Source: Novosphingobium kaempferiae (GTDB lineage Bacteria > Pseudomonadota > Alphaproteobacteria > Sphingomonadales > Sphingomonadaceae). From it: DNA of 64,000 bases. A program made the position numbers and the translations under genes. Where the stretch lies: positions 3,410,001-3,474,000 of the forward strand of contig NZ_CP089301.1 in the NCBI RefSeq assembly GCF_021227995.1, written 5' to 3'. The notes beneath the pieces were generated by a model that saw nothing but the letters and a program-made list of their open reading frames with translations, searched no databases and was not told the DNA's origin. Below, in pieces: positions 1 through 9,205 of the stretch; positions within the stretch are counted from its first letter, which is position 1; each line of letters starts with the position of its first letter.

Positions 1-361
1 CGGTGACGACCGCGCCCACCTCGCCCGAAAGCGCCAGTTCGGTGGCGCGGGTCAGCGAGTGGAGCGTGAGCTTCGCGCCTTCGACGGTCGGTGCGCCGAA
101 GGAGGGCGCGCAGTCCTCGTCGCCGAGTACGGGCAGGGCGGTGGCGAACATCTGCGCTGCGTCGCCAGGGCTGGCGATGGAGACTACCGGCAGGTCGATC
201 CCGCGCGATGCCGCTGCCGCGCGCAATACTTGCGCGCCGCCCACGACGAAGAACGGCGCGAGGGCCTGTTCCTCGCGCCGTAGCCAGCTTTCCGCGATCA
301 CTTCGGGGGCGATCCCGGAAGGATCGCCCAGCGAAACGGCGAGCAGAGCCGCCATGCTCAT
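1..361 (-). CDS. pdxA: 4-hydroxythreonine-4-phosphate dehydrogenase, N-terminal part
   Basis: This is the start of PdxA, which oxidises 4-phosphohydroxy-L-threonine in pyridoxal 5'-phosphate synthesis. Only the first ~120 codons are in the window; the gene runs off the left edge. The reverse strand reads MSMAALLAVSLGDPSGIAPE, and GDPSGIAPE is the characteristic N-terminal signature of the family. The start could be the ATG at 361 or the one at 355. It begins about 7 nt after the surA stop, so it is almost certainly co-transcribed with lptD and surA, an arrangement common in alphaproteobacteria. Confidence 0.9.
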   Translation of the reverse strand, partial: MSMAALLAVSLGDPSGIAPEVIAESWLRREEQALAPFFVVGGAQVLRAAAASRGIDLPVVSIASPGDAAQMFATALPVLGDEDCAPSFGAPTVEGAKLTLHSLTRATELALSGEVGAVVT

Positions 362-368
362 CGCACCA

Positions 369-1790
369 TCAGTTGTATTCGATGACCGCATCGCGGCGCA
401 GGTCGCGCAGGTAGGTCTGCGCGCGCTTGTTCACGCGGTCGTCCTCGAGCTGCGCCTGGAGCTGCTCGAAGCTCGGGCCGGAATCGGTCTGAGGATCGTC
501 GCGGCCGCACAGCATGAGGATGCGCACGCCGTCTTCCAGCGAGCCGAACGGCGGCAGCGTCTCGCCGGGCGAGAGCTGGAGGATCGAGTTCTGGATCTGC
601 GCGGGCAGGTCGCGCGCCTTGACCTGGTCGTTGGTCACGACCTGCGCGCCGACGCCCTTGGCGACTTCATCGACGTCGCCGCAGCCCTTGGCCGCCTTCA
701 TCGCGGTGGAGAAGGCTTCGGCGCGCTTGCCCGCCTCGGCCTCGCTCACGCCCTTGGGGAAGGGAAGCGAGATCTGCTTGAGCGAGAGGATCGCATCGCG
801 CGGGTCGGCGGTGAGCACCTTGCGCTTGTCGATCAGGTACAGGATGTCGAAGCCGCCCGGCACTTCGATCGGGCCGATGAGCTGGCCGGATTCCATGTCG
901 CGCGCGGCGGCCTGAAGTTCGGTGGGAAGCTGCGCGAGACGCACCCAGCCGAGATCGCCGCCGACCGATGCCGTGCTCGCCTGCGAATACTGGCGCGCAT
1001 AGGCGACGAAGCTGCCGCCCTGCTTGAGCTGCTGCACGATCTGCGTGGCGTTCTGGTAGACCTGTTCGCGCGATTCGGTGCTCGCGGCGAGGTAGATTTC
1101 GCCCAGACGGTACTCGTCGGTGCCCTTGGCGGCCTTGAGGCGCGCCAGCACGTCGTTCACTTCGTCGTCGGAGACGTTGATGAACGGCTGGACGTTGCGC
1201 TGGAGCAGGCGCTGCCACGAAAGCTCGCCGCGGATCTGGCGCTTGAGCGAATCTGCCGAGGAGCCGACGCGCTTGAGGTAGGAGTCCATCGCGGCGGTGT
1301 TCTGGCCGAAGTTCTGCTGCGCGACGCGGGCGTAGGACTGGTTGACCTCGGCATCCTCGACCGAGACGTCGGCGGCCTTGGCTTCCTGGATCTGAAGCGT
1401 CTCGTCGATGAGGTTGCGCAGAACCTGCAGGCGCAGGCGCTTCATTTCCTCTTCGTCGATCTTGCCCTGGTTCGCCGCGACGATGAGCGCGAGGCGCTGG
1501 TCGACGTCGGTGCCGGTGATGACGTCGCCGTTCACGACCGCGGTGGCGCGGCGCATGTTCGGGTTGTCGTTGCCGAAGATCTTCACGTCGTCCGGGATGA
1601 CGATCTCACCCTGCGGAGCCGACTGGGCGTAGGAGCCCGCCGCTGCCGAGATCGCGGCGATGCCGCCGACACAGAGGAGCGCGCGCCTGAGCAACTTGCG
1701 CCCGGAAATCCTGCGCCCAGAAACACTGCGATTGACTGCTTGCACCGTGATTTCAATCCCGTCTTCGACCGGCCGTGGCCGGATCATCAT
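369..1790 (-). CDS. surA: periplasmic chaperone / peptidyl-prolyl isomerase SurA
   Basis: SurA escorts unfolded outer-membrane proteins, including LptD, across the periplasm. The 473-residue reading has a hydrophobic signal segment around residues 33-57 ending near AGSYAQS, an N-terminal SurA chaperone region with the typical opening 'AVVNGDVITGTDVDQRL' (residues ~84-100), and a parvulin-type isomerase domain around 225-325 containing 'GGDLGWV'. The first ~30 residues before the signal are unusually long, so translation may start further in. It lies 144 nt after lptD and is followed within 7 nt by pdxA. Confidence 0.9.
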   Translation of the reverse strand: MMIRPRPVEDGIEITVQAVNRSVSGRRISGRKLLRRALLCVGGIAAISAAAGSYAQSAPQGEIVIPDDVKIFGNDNPNMRRATAVVNGDVITGTDVDQRLALIVAANQGKIDEEEMKRLRLQVLRNLIDETLQIQEAKAADVSVEDAEVNQSYARVAQQNFGQNTAAMDSYLKRVGSSADSLKRQIRGELSWQRLLQRNVQPFINVSDDEVNDVLARLKAAKGTDEYRLGEIYLAASTESREQVYQNATQIVQQLKQGGSFVAYARQYSQASTASVGGDLGWVRLAQLPTELQAAARDMESGQLIGPIEVPGGFDILYLIDKRKVLTADPRDAILSLKQISLPFPKGVSEAEAGKRAEAFSTAMKAAKGCGDVDEVAKGVGAQVVTNDQVKARDLPAQIQNSILQLSPGETLPPFGSLEDGVRILMLCGRDDPQTDSGPSFEQLQAQLEDDRVNKRAQTYLRDLRRDAVIEYN

Positions 1791-1934
1791 CGACAGGCGC
1801 CTCTAACCCGAGGAAACCTGCCGCAATAGTAAGTCGCACCTGCGCCGCGGCGGCTTAACTGAAAATGAGCACACCCGATAGCGGCTTTGCGGGATAGTGC
1901 CAATGTTTCGGCGACATGTCCCGAAAGCGACCGA

Positions 1935-4265
1935 TCAGCGCCCGCCGATCCCCTTGAGCGTGAAGCCGAGCTGGAAGGAGTCGCCGCGCCGCACGTCGCC
2001 CAGCGCCACGTAGTCGCGCCGCCAGGTGAGCGAGAGCTGCATGCAGTCGTCCTCGTAGGCCGCGCCGAGGCGCGTGCGCAGGGGCTGGAAGCCGTCCGAC
2101 CCGTTGATCGCGTCCTCGCTGCGGTCGGTCATGTTGATGACCGCCGAGCCGAACAGCGACCAGTACTTCGCAAAGGCGATGCGACCGGCGGCGCGCAGTT
2201 CCTCGCGGTTCTGCAAGTCCTCGATATCCGCCGAGATATCGCGGTTGAGCTTGGTGTAGCCCAGTTCGAGGTAGCTGCGCGTGTTGCCGATCACCGCGTC
2301 GAATTCGTTGCGGCGCACGGCCAGCGAATCCTTGTCGACGCGGAAGCGATGGATGAAGTTGAGGAAGTCGCGGTAGCGGATCTCGGTCCGGCCCACGATG
2401 TCGGAGGTCTTGTTGGCGAGACCGGTGCCGTCGGGCAGCATCTTCGCCCGGTTGCTGAGGCGCACCGACTGGCCGACGGTGCTCTTGATGCGCCAGCGCG
2501 AACGCTCGAACTGCCAGTCGAAGCCATAGGTGAAGCGCACACCGTCCTCGACCCGGTCGTAGCCGGGGAAGCGGTTGATCGCGAAGAGGTTGCCGGTGTC
2601 GAGCTCGATCGCGCGCGAATCCTCGTTCGGAATGTCGAGGTTCCTGATGCGCGGGCTGGCGACCATCTGGATGCGCGGCGTGAGCACCTGCGTGCCGCCG
2701 AAGATCTGCCCGACGAGCGGCCACTTCACGTCGACCGCCGCCGTCGCGACGCCGCGTCCCTGCCAGCCGGGGAGACCGCGATAGAGGTCTTCGGTGGTCA
2801 GCGAATTCTCATCCGAATGGTAGACGTCGCCGCGCACGAGGCCGGTGATGGTCAGTTCCTGCCCCATTTCGGTGAGGCGACGCAGCGACCACTGGCCGTA
2901 GGCGAAGGCGCGCTGGACATCCTGTCCGTCGGCGCGGGTGATGCCGAGCGAATTGACCTGCACCTCGAACTTGCCGCCGAGCAGCGGGTCGTCGATGCGG
3001 CGGCGATAGTCGAGCACCGGCAGCGCCACCGGGATCAGGCCCTGCTTGCGGTCCGCCACCAGCGTCTGCGTGGCGTAGCCCGCCAGCGAGAAGTAGCTGT
3101 CCTGGTCGATCCGCTCCAGTTCCACCATCGAGCGCAGGCGGTCGTCGCGGCTGATGTCGTAGCGGCGCAGGAAGGTGCGGTCGGTCGCGCGGCGGATCGA
3201 GGCGGTGACGCTCCAGTTGTCGTCGAGCTGGAGGCGGCCGTTGGCGAAGACATAGCCGCGGAAGGCGCGCTCGCTGTCGGGCGTGATGGTGCCGTCGGCG
3301 ATGGGGATGCGGCTGCTGGTCGTGGCATAGCCGGTGATCTGGTACGCGCCGACGTCGGTGAGGGCGCGATACTGCACGGTCGCCATCGGCGCAGCCTTGG
3401 TGAAGGCGGAGAACGTGCCGGTGAGGTCACGGTTCTCGGCCAACTTCCAGTAGTAGGATTGCGCGATTTCGATGCCGTTCGACGGGCTGGACTTGATGTC
3501 CGGCATCAGGAAGCCCGAAACCGCATGGCCGTCGGTGCTGACGGTCAGGCCGAACAGCGGCAACTGGATCACGTCGAACAGTTCGATCCGCGCGTCCTTG
3601 AAGCTGACGCGCTTCTGCGAATCCGAGTAGACCACCTGCTTGGCGAGAATGCGCCAGGTCGGCTTCTTGGGGCAGCCGTCGTCATCGGCGACGTCGCAGC
3701 CGGTGTAGGCGGCGCGGTTGAGGATCACGTCGCCGTTGGCGATCCGCTCTCCCTTCAGCGCGGCGAGGCGACCGCCTTCGCGCATGACGAGGAGCAGGTT
3801 CTCCATCATGCCGGTCTTCAGCTCGTCGGTCAGCTCGACCTGCTCGGTGTAGAGCTGGTTGCCGTCCTGATCGACCATGCGGACGTTGCCGTCGGCCACG
3901 ATCTTGCCGCTCTTGCGGTCCCACGTCACCTTGTCGGAACGGACGGACTGGACCTGTCCCTTCTCGTCGCGGCGGCGCAGGACGACGTTGCCGGTTGCGG
4001 TCACCAGCTCGCTGTTCTGTTCGTACTGGACGTCGTCCGCCTCGAACGAGACGGGCTCGCTGTCGCCGTTGGACGGCGGCGGGGCGGCGGGCGCGCCCTC
4101 GATCGGGCCGGTGTCGACGGGCCGTGCCACGTCCTGCGCAAGCGCGGCGTGGGGGAGCGAAAGCAGGGAAATCCCCAGGCCGAGCGCGCAAAGCGAGAGG
4201 GAGCGCAGGCTGCGGTCCGGTCGGTCGGTCGGGGCTTGCAGCTTGGTCTGCGCGGCTGGGAGCAT
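1935..4265 (-). CDS. lptD: LPS-assembly protein LptD
   Basis: LptD is the outer-membrane beta-barrel that inserts lipopolysaccharide into the outer leaflet. From the ATG at 4265 the protein is 776 residues, with a signal peptide of about 44 residues ending ...PHAALAQ. An OstA/LptA-like N-terminal domain follows (residues ~70-220, e.g. 'GNVVLRRRDEKG'), then a long barrel with alternating aromatic strands and a C-terminal 'FQLGFTLKGIGGR'. An upstream in-frame ATG at 4325 would add 20 residues before the signal and is less likely. First gene of the lptD-surA-pdxA unit, divergent from pepA. Confidence 0.93.
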   Translation of the reverse strand: MLPAAQTKLQAPTDRPDRSLRSLSLCALGLGISLLSLPHAALAQDVARPVDTGPIEGAPAAPPPSNGDSEPVSFEADDVQYEQNSELVTATGNVVLRRRDEKGQVQSVRSDKVTWDRKSGKIVADGNVRMVDQDGNQLYTEQVELTDELKTGMMENLLLVMREGGRLAALKGERIANGDVILNRAAYTGCDVADDDGCPKKPTWRILAKQVVYSDSQKRVSFKDARIELFDVIQLPLFGLTVSTDGHAVSGFLMPDIKSSPSNGIEIAQSYYWKLAENRDLTGTFSAFTKAAPMATVQYRALTDVGAYQITGYATTSSRIPIADGTITPDSERAFRGYVFANGRLQLDDNWSVTASIRRATDRTFLRRYDISRDDRLRSMVELERIDQDSYFSLAGYATQTLVADRKQGLIPVALPVLDYRRRIDDPLLGGKFEVQVNSLGITRADGQDVQRAFAYGQWSLRRLTEMGQELTITGLVRGDVYHSDENSLTTEDLYRGLPGWQGRGVATAAVDVKWPLVGQIFGGTQVLTPRIQMVASPRIRNLDIPNEDSRAIELDTGNLFAINRFPGYDRVEDGVRFTYGFDWQFERSRWRIKSTVGQSVRLSNRAKMLPDGTGLANKTSDIVGRTEIRYRDFLNFIHRFRVDKDSLAVRRNEFDAVIGNTRSYLELGYTKLNRDISADIEDLQNREELRAAGRIAFAKYWSLFGSAVINMTDRSEDAINGSDGFQPLRTRLGAAYEDDCMQLSLTWRRDYVALGDVRRGDSFQLGFTLKGIGGR

Positions 4266-4360
4266 GGCTTGCCTATCGCACCGGCTGCTTCTAACTGCAA
4301 TCCAGTCATGCGGTGAAGCGCGCAAGTTCGACGTTTCATCGGGGAAATCCAGGAGAATCC

Positions 4361-5824
4361 ATGAAGATCCAGTTCCTTGGGGCAGCCGACGAAGCTCTTG
4401 CCGGAGTCGTCGCGCGTCTCGTCAACCAGGACGCCGTGCCTGCCGATCTCGAACCGGTGCTGGCCGAGGGTGCGAAGCGTGCGCGCTTCACCGGCAAGGC
4501 CGGGCAGGTCTTCGAGGGCTTCGTCGATCGCGGCGGCAAGGTCGTGCGCGTCGCGCTGGCCGGCGTGGGCGAATCTTCGGCTGCCGACCGCAAGGGCGCG
4601 ATCGAGCGCGCGGGCGCGGCGGTGGTCGCCAAGTATCTGGCCAGCGGCGAGACTTCGCTGGTGCTCGACCTGACCGGCGCGGGCCTCTCGGCCGAGGAAG
4701 CCGCCGGTGCGCTGCTCGGCGCGGTGCTGCGTTCGTGGCGGCACGACGTCTACCGCACCAAGCTCGCCGCCGACGCGAAGCCGAGCCTCACCGAGATCGC
4801 CATCGTCGGCGCGCCCGAGGGCACCGAAGCGGCATGGGCGATCGAGCAGGCGATCGCCGAGGGCGTCTCGCTGACCCGCGAACTCGTCACCGAGCCCGCC
4901 AACATCATCTATCCCGAAAGCTTCGTGGAGCGCTGCAAGGCGCGCATGGAAGCGGCTGGCCTCACCATCCGCGTCCTCGACGACAAGGAAATGGCTGCGC
5001 TCGGCATGGGCTCGCTGCTCGGCGTGGCGCAGGGCTCGGTCCGCCCCGCGCGCCTGCTCGTCATGGAGTGGCTCGGCGGCGAGACGGGCGGCAAGCCGGT
5101 GGCGTTCGTCGGCAAGGGCGTGACCTTCGACACCGGCGGCATCTCCATCAAGCCCGCTGCAGGCATGGAGGACATGAAGTGGGACATGGGCGGCGCCGGT
5201 GCGGTCGCGGGCACGATGCTCGCCCTCGCAATGCGCAAGGCCAAGGCCAACATCATCGGCGTGTGCGGCCTCGTCGAGAACATGCCCGACGGCAACGCGC
5301 AGCGTCCGGGTGACGTCGTCACCTCGATGTCGGGCCAGACCATCGAGGTCATCAACACCGACGCCGAGGGCCGCCTCGTCCTGTGCGACGCGCTGACCTG
5401 GGTGCAGCGCGAATACGCGCCGGCGAAGATCGTCGACCTCGCCACGCTGACCGGCGCGATCATCCTCAGCCTCTCGCACGAATACGCGGGTCTGTTCTCG
5501 AACAACGACGGCCTTGCGGGCGAGCTGAACGCGGCGGGCGACGCCTCGGGCGAGCGCCTGTGGCGCATGCCGATGGGCCCGGCCTACGACAAGCTGATCG
5601 ACAGCCCGATCGCCGACATGAAGAACGTCGGCCCGCGCTTCGGCGGCTCGATCACGGCGGCGCAGTTCCTGCAGCGCTTCATCGAGAATGACACCCCCTG
5701 GGCGCACCTCGACATCGCGGGCACCGTGTGGGCCGACAAGCCCGGCGCCACCTGGGACAAGGGCGCGACCGGTTTCGGCGTGCGCCTGCTCGACCGCTTC
5801 GTGCGCGACAGCATCGAAGCGTAA
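4361..5824 (+). CDS. pepA: leucyl aminopeptidase (M17)
   Basis: Cytosolic dizinc/manganese aminopeptidase that releases N-terminal residues from peptides. The protein is 487 residues. The family signature NTDAEGRL lies at residues 332-339, preceded by 'VGKGVTFDTGGISIKPA' that supplies metal ligands. The start at 4361 is chosen because AGGAG lies 6 nt upstream; the reading frame is open 16 codons further up but has no such site. holC follows 18 nt downstream, the usual pepA-holC pairing. Confidence 0.95.
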   Translation: MKIQFLGAADEALAGVVARLVNQDAVPADLEPVLAEGAKRARFTGKAGQVFEGFVDRGGKVVRVALAGVGESSAADRKGAIERAGAAVVAKYLASGETSLVLDLTGAGLSAEEAAGALLGAVLRSWRHDVYRTKLAADAKPSLTEIAIVGAPEGTEAAWAIEQAIAEGVSLTRELVTEPANIIYPESFVERCKARMEAAGLTIRVLDDKEMAALGMGSLLGVAQGSVRPARLLVMEWLGGETGGKPVAFVGKGVTFDTGGISIKPAAGMEDMKWDMGGAGAVAGTMLALAMRKAKANIIGVCGLVENMPDGNAQRPGDVVTSMSGQTIEVINTDAEGRLVLCDALTWVQREYAPAKIVDLATLTGAIILSLSHEYAGLFSNNDGLAGELNAAGDASGERLWRMPMGPAYDKLIDSPIADMKNVGPRFGGSITAAQFLQRFIENDTPWAHLDIAGTVWADKPGATWDKGATGFGVRLLDRFVRDSIEA

Positions 5825-5842
5825 GTACGGGGGCAGGGTCCG

Positions 5843-6286
5843 GTGCAGGTCATGTTCTATGAACTCAGCCGCGACCCGGCCCACGCGGTCGTACCGCTGC
5901 TGGCGCGCCGCATCATCGAGACCGGCGGGCGCGTGCTCGTCGTCTCGGCGGACGACAAGCAGCGCGGTGCGATCTCCGCCGCGCTGTGGTCCCACCGGCC
6001 CGAGGGTTTCCTCGCCAACGGGCAGGCGGGCGAGGGGAACGAGGATCGCCAGCCGATCCTCCTCTCCGACATTCCGGACCCCGCCAACGGCGCGCGCTTC
6101 CTCGTCATCGCCGACGGCGTTTGGTGCGAGGGCGAGGAGCGGTTCGAGCGCACCTTCTACCTCTTCGACGATCAGACGCGGGCGCAGGCCCGCGAAGTCT
6201 GGCGCGACCTGCGCGGGCAGGAAGGCGTGAAGAAGGAATACTGGGCGCAGGAAGACGGCCGCTGGACCAAGAAGGCCGAGGAATAG
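5843..6286 (+). CDS. holC: DNA polymerase III chi subunit
   Basis: Chi bridges the clamp loader to single-strand-binding protein. The 147-residue product starts 'MQVMFYELSRDP' and contains 'RVLVVSADDKQR' and 'LFDDQTRAQAREVWR', typical of HolC from alphaproteobacteria. The start is taken as GTG at 5843 with a G-rich ribosome site about 7 nt upstream; the ATG at 5852 is an alternative. It sits directly behind pepA and is probably in the same transcript. Confidence 0.88.
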   Translation: MQVMFYELSRDPAHAVVPLLARRIIETGGRVLVVSADDKQRGAISAALWSHRPEGFLANGQAGEGNEDRQPILLSDIPDPANGARFLVIADGVWCEGEERFERTFYLFDDQTRAQAREVWRDLRGQEGVKKEYWAQEDGRWTKKAEE

Positions 6287-6393
6287 GGCACAGTCTCTAC
6301 GGGCAACTGCCTAGGCGCGATTAAAGCCACGGCAACGGACAGGGCGATATCGTCGGGGTCGGATCAATCCCGCCGACAGCAAGAGCCAACGCC

Positions 6394-8091
6394 ATGGACG
6401 CTACTCCGCTCCGCATCACCCCGGCCTACGTCTCGGCCATGGAGAAGCTGGTAGGGGCAGTTCAGGACTTGTCCCGCGCCCGCGATCTCGACGCGGTGAC
6501 CGCCATCGTGCGCGAGGCGGCGCGATACCTGACCGGAGCGGACGGCGCCACCTTCGTGCTGCGCGACGGGGACCAGTGCTACTACGCCGAGGAGAACGCC
6601 ATCGCCCCGCTGTGGAAGGGCAAGCGCTTTCCCATGAGCATCTGCGTCAGCGGCTGGGTGATGCTGAACGCGCAGAGCATCGTCATCGAGGACATCTACG
6701 CCGATCCCCGCGTGCCGGTGGAGGCCTATCGCCCCACGTTCGTGAAGAGCCTGGCGATGGTCCCGATCCGCCGCGCCTCGCCCATCGGCGCCATCGGCAA
6801 CTACTGGTCCAGCCACCACAGGCCCTCGTCCGGGGAATTGGCGATCCTGCAGGCGCTGGCGGACACGACCTCCGTCGCGCTGGAGAATGCCGATCTCTAC
6901 ACCCGCCTGCAGGGCATGGTGCAGACGCTGCAGGGCCAGCAGGCCCGCATCAGCGAACAGCACGCGAGCCTCGGCGTCTTCACCCGCGCGCTGGCGCACG
7001 ACCTGCGCGAACCGGTGCGCACGCTCATCGCGTTCTCGGACCTGCTCCGGAACGATGCGGAGGTCGAAGGCGACGAGGACCGGCAGGACACCTACCTTCG
7101 CTACATCGGCGAATCCGCCGAGCGCATGGGATCGCTGATCGATTCGGTGTCCCGCTACACCCGGCTCGACGCGCCCGAGCCCGCCGAGCATTCGCTGTGC
7201 ATGCTGGGCGACGTGATCGCCGACGTGCGCCAGAACCTCGCCCGCATGATCGCCGAGCGCAACGCAACGCTGGTCCACGGCCCGCTGCCCGGTCTCATGG
7301 CGGACCCGGTGCATCTGCGCCAGCTGTTCCAGAACCTCGTCGCCAACGCCGTGCTGCACAACGAGCCCGGCGTGACGGTGACGATCGGGCAGGAAGTCAT
7401 CGACGGTCGCCCCGGATTCTTCGTCAGCGACGACGGGGCAGGGGTGCCGGAAGCCGCGCGCGAGCAGATATTCCAGCCCTTCCGCCGACTGGCCGACCGC
7501 AACGACGCCTCCGGCCTCGGCCTCGCCATATGTCGCCGCATCGTCGGGATCTATGGTGGCCGGATCACCTGCGAAGCCGCGCCGGAGGCCGGGGCCTCGT
7601 TCCACTTCTCGCTGCCCGATGCGGAGCAGCCGGGACCAGCGATGGAGGATGAAATGCCCGAGATCGCCAACGTCCTCATCGTCGACGACCGGGAGGCCGA
7701 CCTCGAACTCACCGAACTGGCGCTGTTTCGCCGCCCCCGGCTGCACTGCAACCTGCGCCGCGTGCGCGACGGCCGCGCCGCGCACCGCATCCTTTCGGCG
7801 GCGGACAACGACGTCGACCTGATCCTGCTCGACATCAACATGCCCGACGTCGACGGTTTCAGCCTGCTCGAAGAGATACGCGGAGATGACGCGCTGCATG
7901 ACGTCATGGTCATCATGTGCAGCGGCTCCGATTACGAGCCGGACCAGCGCCGGTCGGCCGAGCTGGGCGCGGCGGGCTACCTGCTCAAGCCGCCCCGCTT
8001 CGCCAGCTTCCGCGACATCGTGGTCAGCCGTCCGGGCCTGCGCCTCCATGACGACGGCGAGGGTCTGACCCTGTTCCGCACCGGCACCTGA
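6394..8091 (+). CDS. hybrid sensor kinase: GAF - histidine kinase - receiver
   Basis: A 565-residue soluble signalling protein. Residues ~20-170 form a GAF domain. Residues ~190-410 are a histidine kinase of the bacteriophytochrome-like class, with phospho-acceptor His202 in 'ALAHDLREPVRT', N-box Asn318 in 'FQNLVANA', and ATP-lid motifs 'DDGAGVPE' and 'GLGLAICRRIV'. Residues ~425-550 are an Rcp1-like receiver with acidic pair D431/D432, phosphorylation site Asp480 in 'LILLDINMPD' and conserved Lys532. No membrane segment or DNA-binding domain is present. The GAF has no obvious chromophore-binding signature, so the signal is unknown. No cognate regulator sits beside it. Confidence 0.85.
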   Translation: MDATPLRITPAYVSAMEKLVGAVQDLSRARDLDAVTAIVREAARYLTGADGATFVLRDGDQCYYAEENAIAPLWKGKRFPMSICVSGWVMLNAQSIVIEDIYADPRVPVEAYRPTFVKSLAMVPIRRASPIGAIGNYWSSHHRPSSGELAILQALADTTSVALENADLYTRLQGMVQTLQGQQARISEQHASLGVFTRALAHDLREPVRTLIAFSDLLRNDAEVEGDEDRQDTYLRYIGESAERMGSLIDSVSRYTRLDAPEPAEHSLCMLGDVIADVRQNLARMIAERNATLVHGPLPGLMADPVHLRQLFQNLVANAVLHNEPGVTVTIGQEVIDGRPGFFVSDDGAGVPEAAREQIFQPFRRLADRNDASGLGLAICRRIVGIYGGRITCEAAPEAGASFHFSLPDAEQPGPAMEDEMPEIANVLIVDDREADLELTELALFRRPRLHCNLRRVRDGRAAHRILSAADNDVDLILLDINMPDVDGFSLLEEIRGDDALHDVMVIMCSGSDYEPDQRRSAELGAAGYLLKPPRFASFRDIVVSRPGLRLHDDGEGLTLFRTGT

Positions 8092-8125
8092 CGGCGATCA
8101 GGCGTCGGCGCGGCAGGCCGCGTCC

Positions 8126-8617
8126 TTAGGGATTTATCAGCGATGCGAGACGTTCCAGCGCCTTCTTGAACATCGCCCAACTGCTCTTGAGATAGATGAA
8201 CAGCAGCACGACGATGAGGAGCGCCAGCACAAATTCCGATGCGACGACCGCGGCGATGGCCGCCACCCCGGCACCGACGGCAAGCCCGACCGTCATCATG
8301 GCGCCGATCAGCGGCATGCCGACGCGCGCTTCCGGGCTGAACTCGTCGTCATCGCTGCTGCGGAACGAGAAGAAGCCGGGCGCCGATGCCTTGACCACAT
8401 GATCGCCCGAACCGGTGCCGATACGGCTGGCGATCGCCTTGAGGCTGCCCGACTGCGTTGCTTCGTCCCAGAACGTGTCGAGCTTGCCGGACGCCTTCTT
8501 CGCCAGATCCTGCGCGATGCCGACGATATTCGAAAGTTCGCTTCCGCCGTCCGGCAGCAGGTCCGCCAGATTGAGGCGCGAGAGATGCTGACGCGCTGCG
8601 GCGAGATCGATAGCCAT
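8126..8617 (-). CDS. small membrane protein of unknown function
   Basis: A 163-residue protein starting MAIDLAAARQ, chosen because GGAAGGGGAA precedes the ATG at 8617; a longer open frame extends upstream without such a site. The N-terminal half is polar. Residues ~95-145 form two adjacent hydrophobic stretches ('MPLIGAMMTVGLAVGAG' and 'FVLALLIVVLLFIYL'), followed by a short basic tail. It converges with the hybrid kinase gene, 34 nt apart. I do not recognise the family. Confidence 0.65.
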   Translation of the reverse strand: MAIDLAAARQHLSRLNLADLLPDGGSELSNIVGIAQDLAKKASGKLDTFWDEATQSGSLKAIASRIGTGSGDHVVKASAPGFFSFRSSDDDEFSPEARVGMPLIGAMMTVGLAVGAGVAAIAAVVASEFVLALLIVVLLFIYLKSSWAMFKKALERLASLINP

Positions 8618-9205
8618 TGGATTCCCCTTCCACCAGGCGGTAGCCCCGTCGCCGCGCACAGATGAAATCACATTATCGCGCTTCCGTCTGCCCCATGGAA
8701 AAGGCGAGGGCAGTCTCCCGCCGGGGGAAGGTGCAAATGCGGGTGCGTCGCTCCATTTCACAAGGGCGTTGGTTGAAGGAAAGCGAAGATGGTTCGCGCG
8801 GAGGCGCGGAGGCGCAAAGGTGGGTGCCTGTGGCAGCGTACCCTTTCTTTTCGGCGATGCGTTTGCCTTGTCGTCGAAGCAGGGCGAGAGCCTGCGATGC
8901 TGCGCAACACCTTTGCGCCTCCGTACCTCCGCGTGAATCGATTTTTCTGCTTCCGCAGGACAGTCGAACGCCAGTTCATCGCCCATCTAAGCCATTTGGC
9001 GATGCAGGGCCGTCCTTCGAAGCGGGCGGGGGCTTTGCAAAGATTTAATCCGGAAAGCGGTCCAGCGGCAGACGCCCCGAAGCGGTCATCAACATGGCCG
9101 CCCGCCTAAGGCCATCATCTGCCTCTCGAATCGAACATCGAATTTTTAGGGTTTCTAAATCGAATGATGGGAGATGAGAAAACCTATGGCGGGGTCTTGA
9201 GATTT
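8618..9205. other. 588-bp intergenic region
   Basis: No convincing gene. It holds the inverted repeat listed at 8793-8937 and probably the promoters for the minus-strand membrane gene and the plus-strand gene at 9206. Base composition drops to AT-rich from about 9120. Confidence 0.5.
8793..8937. repeat. imperfect inverted repeat, about 30-bp arms
   Basis: Left arm 8793-8822 and right arm 8908-8937 are reverse complements at 27 of 30 positions, with the shared core GGAGGCGCAAAGGTG. About 85 bp separate the arms. The arms are internally repetitive (GCGGAGGCGCGGAGGCG), a pattern I associate with dispersed sphingomonad palindromic repeats. Confidence 0.7.

Noticed and set aside
3..4316. Very long plus-strand open frames opposite surA and lptD
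   Set aside because: They mirror the codons of the minus-strand genes; composition is Arg/Ala/Val-rich without domains, a usual artefact of high GC.
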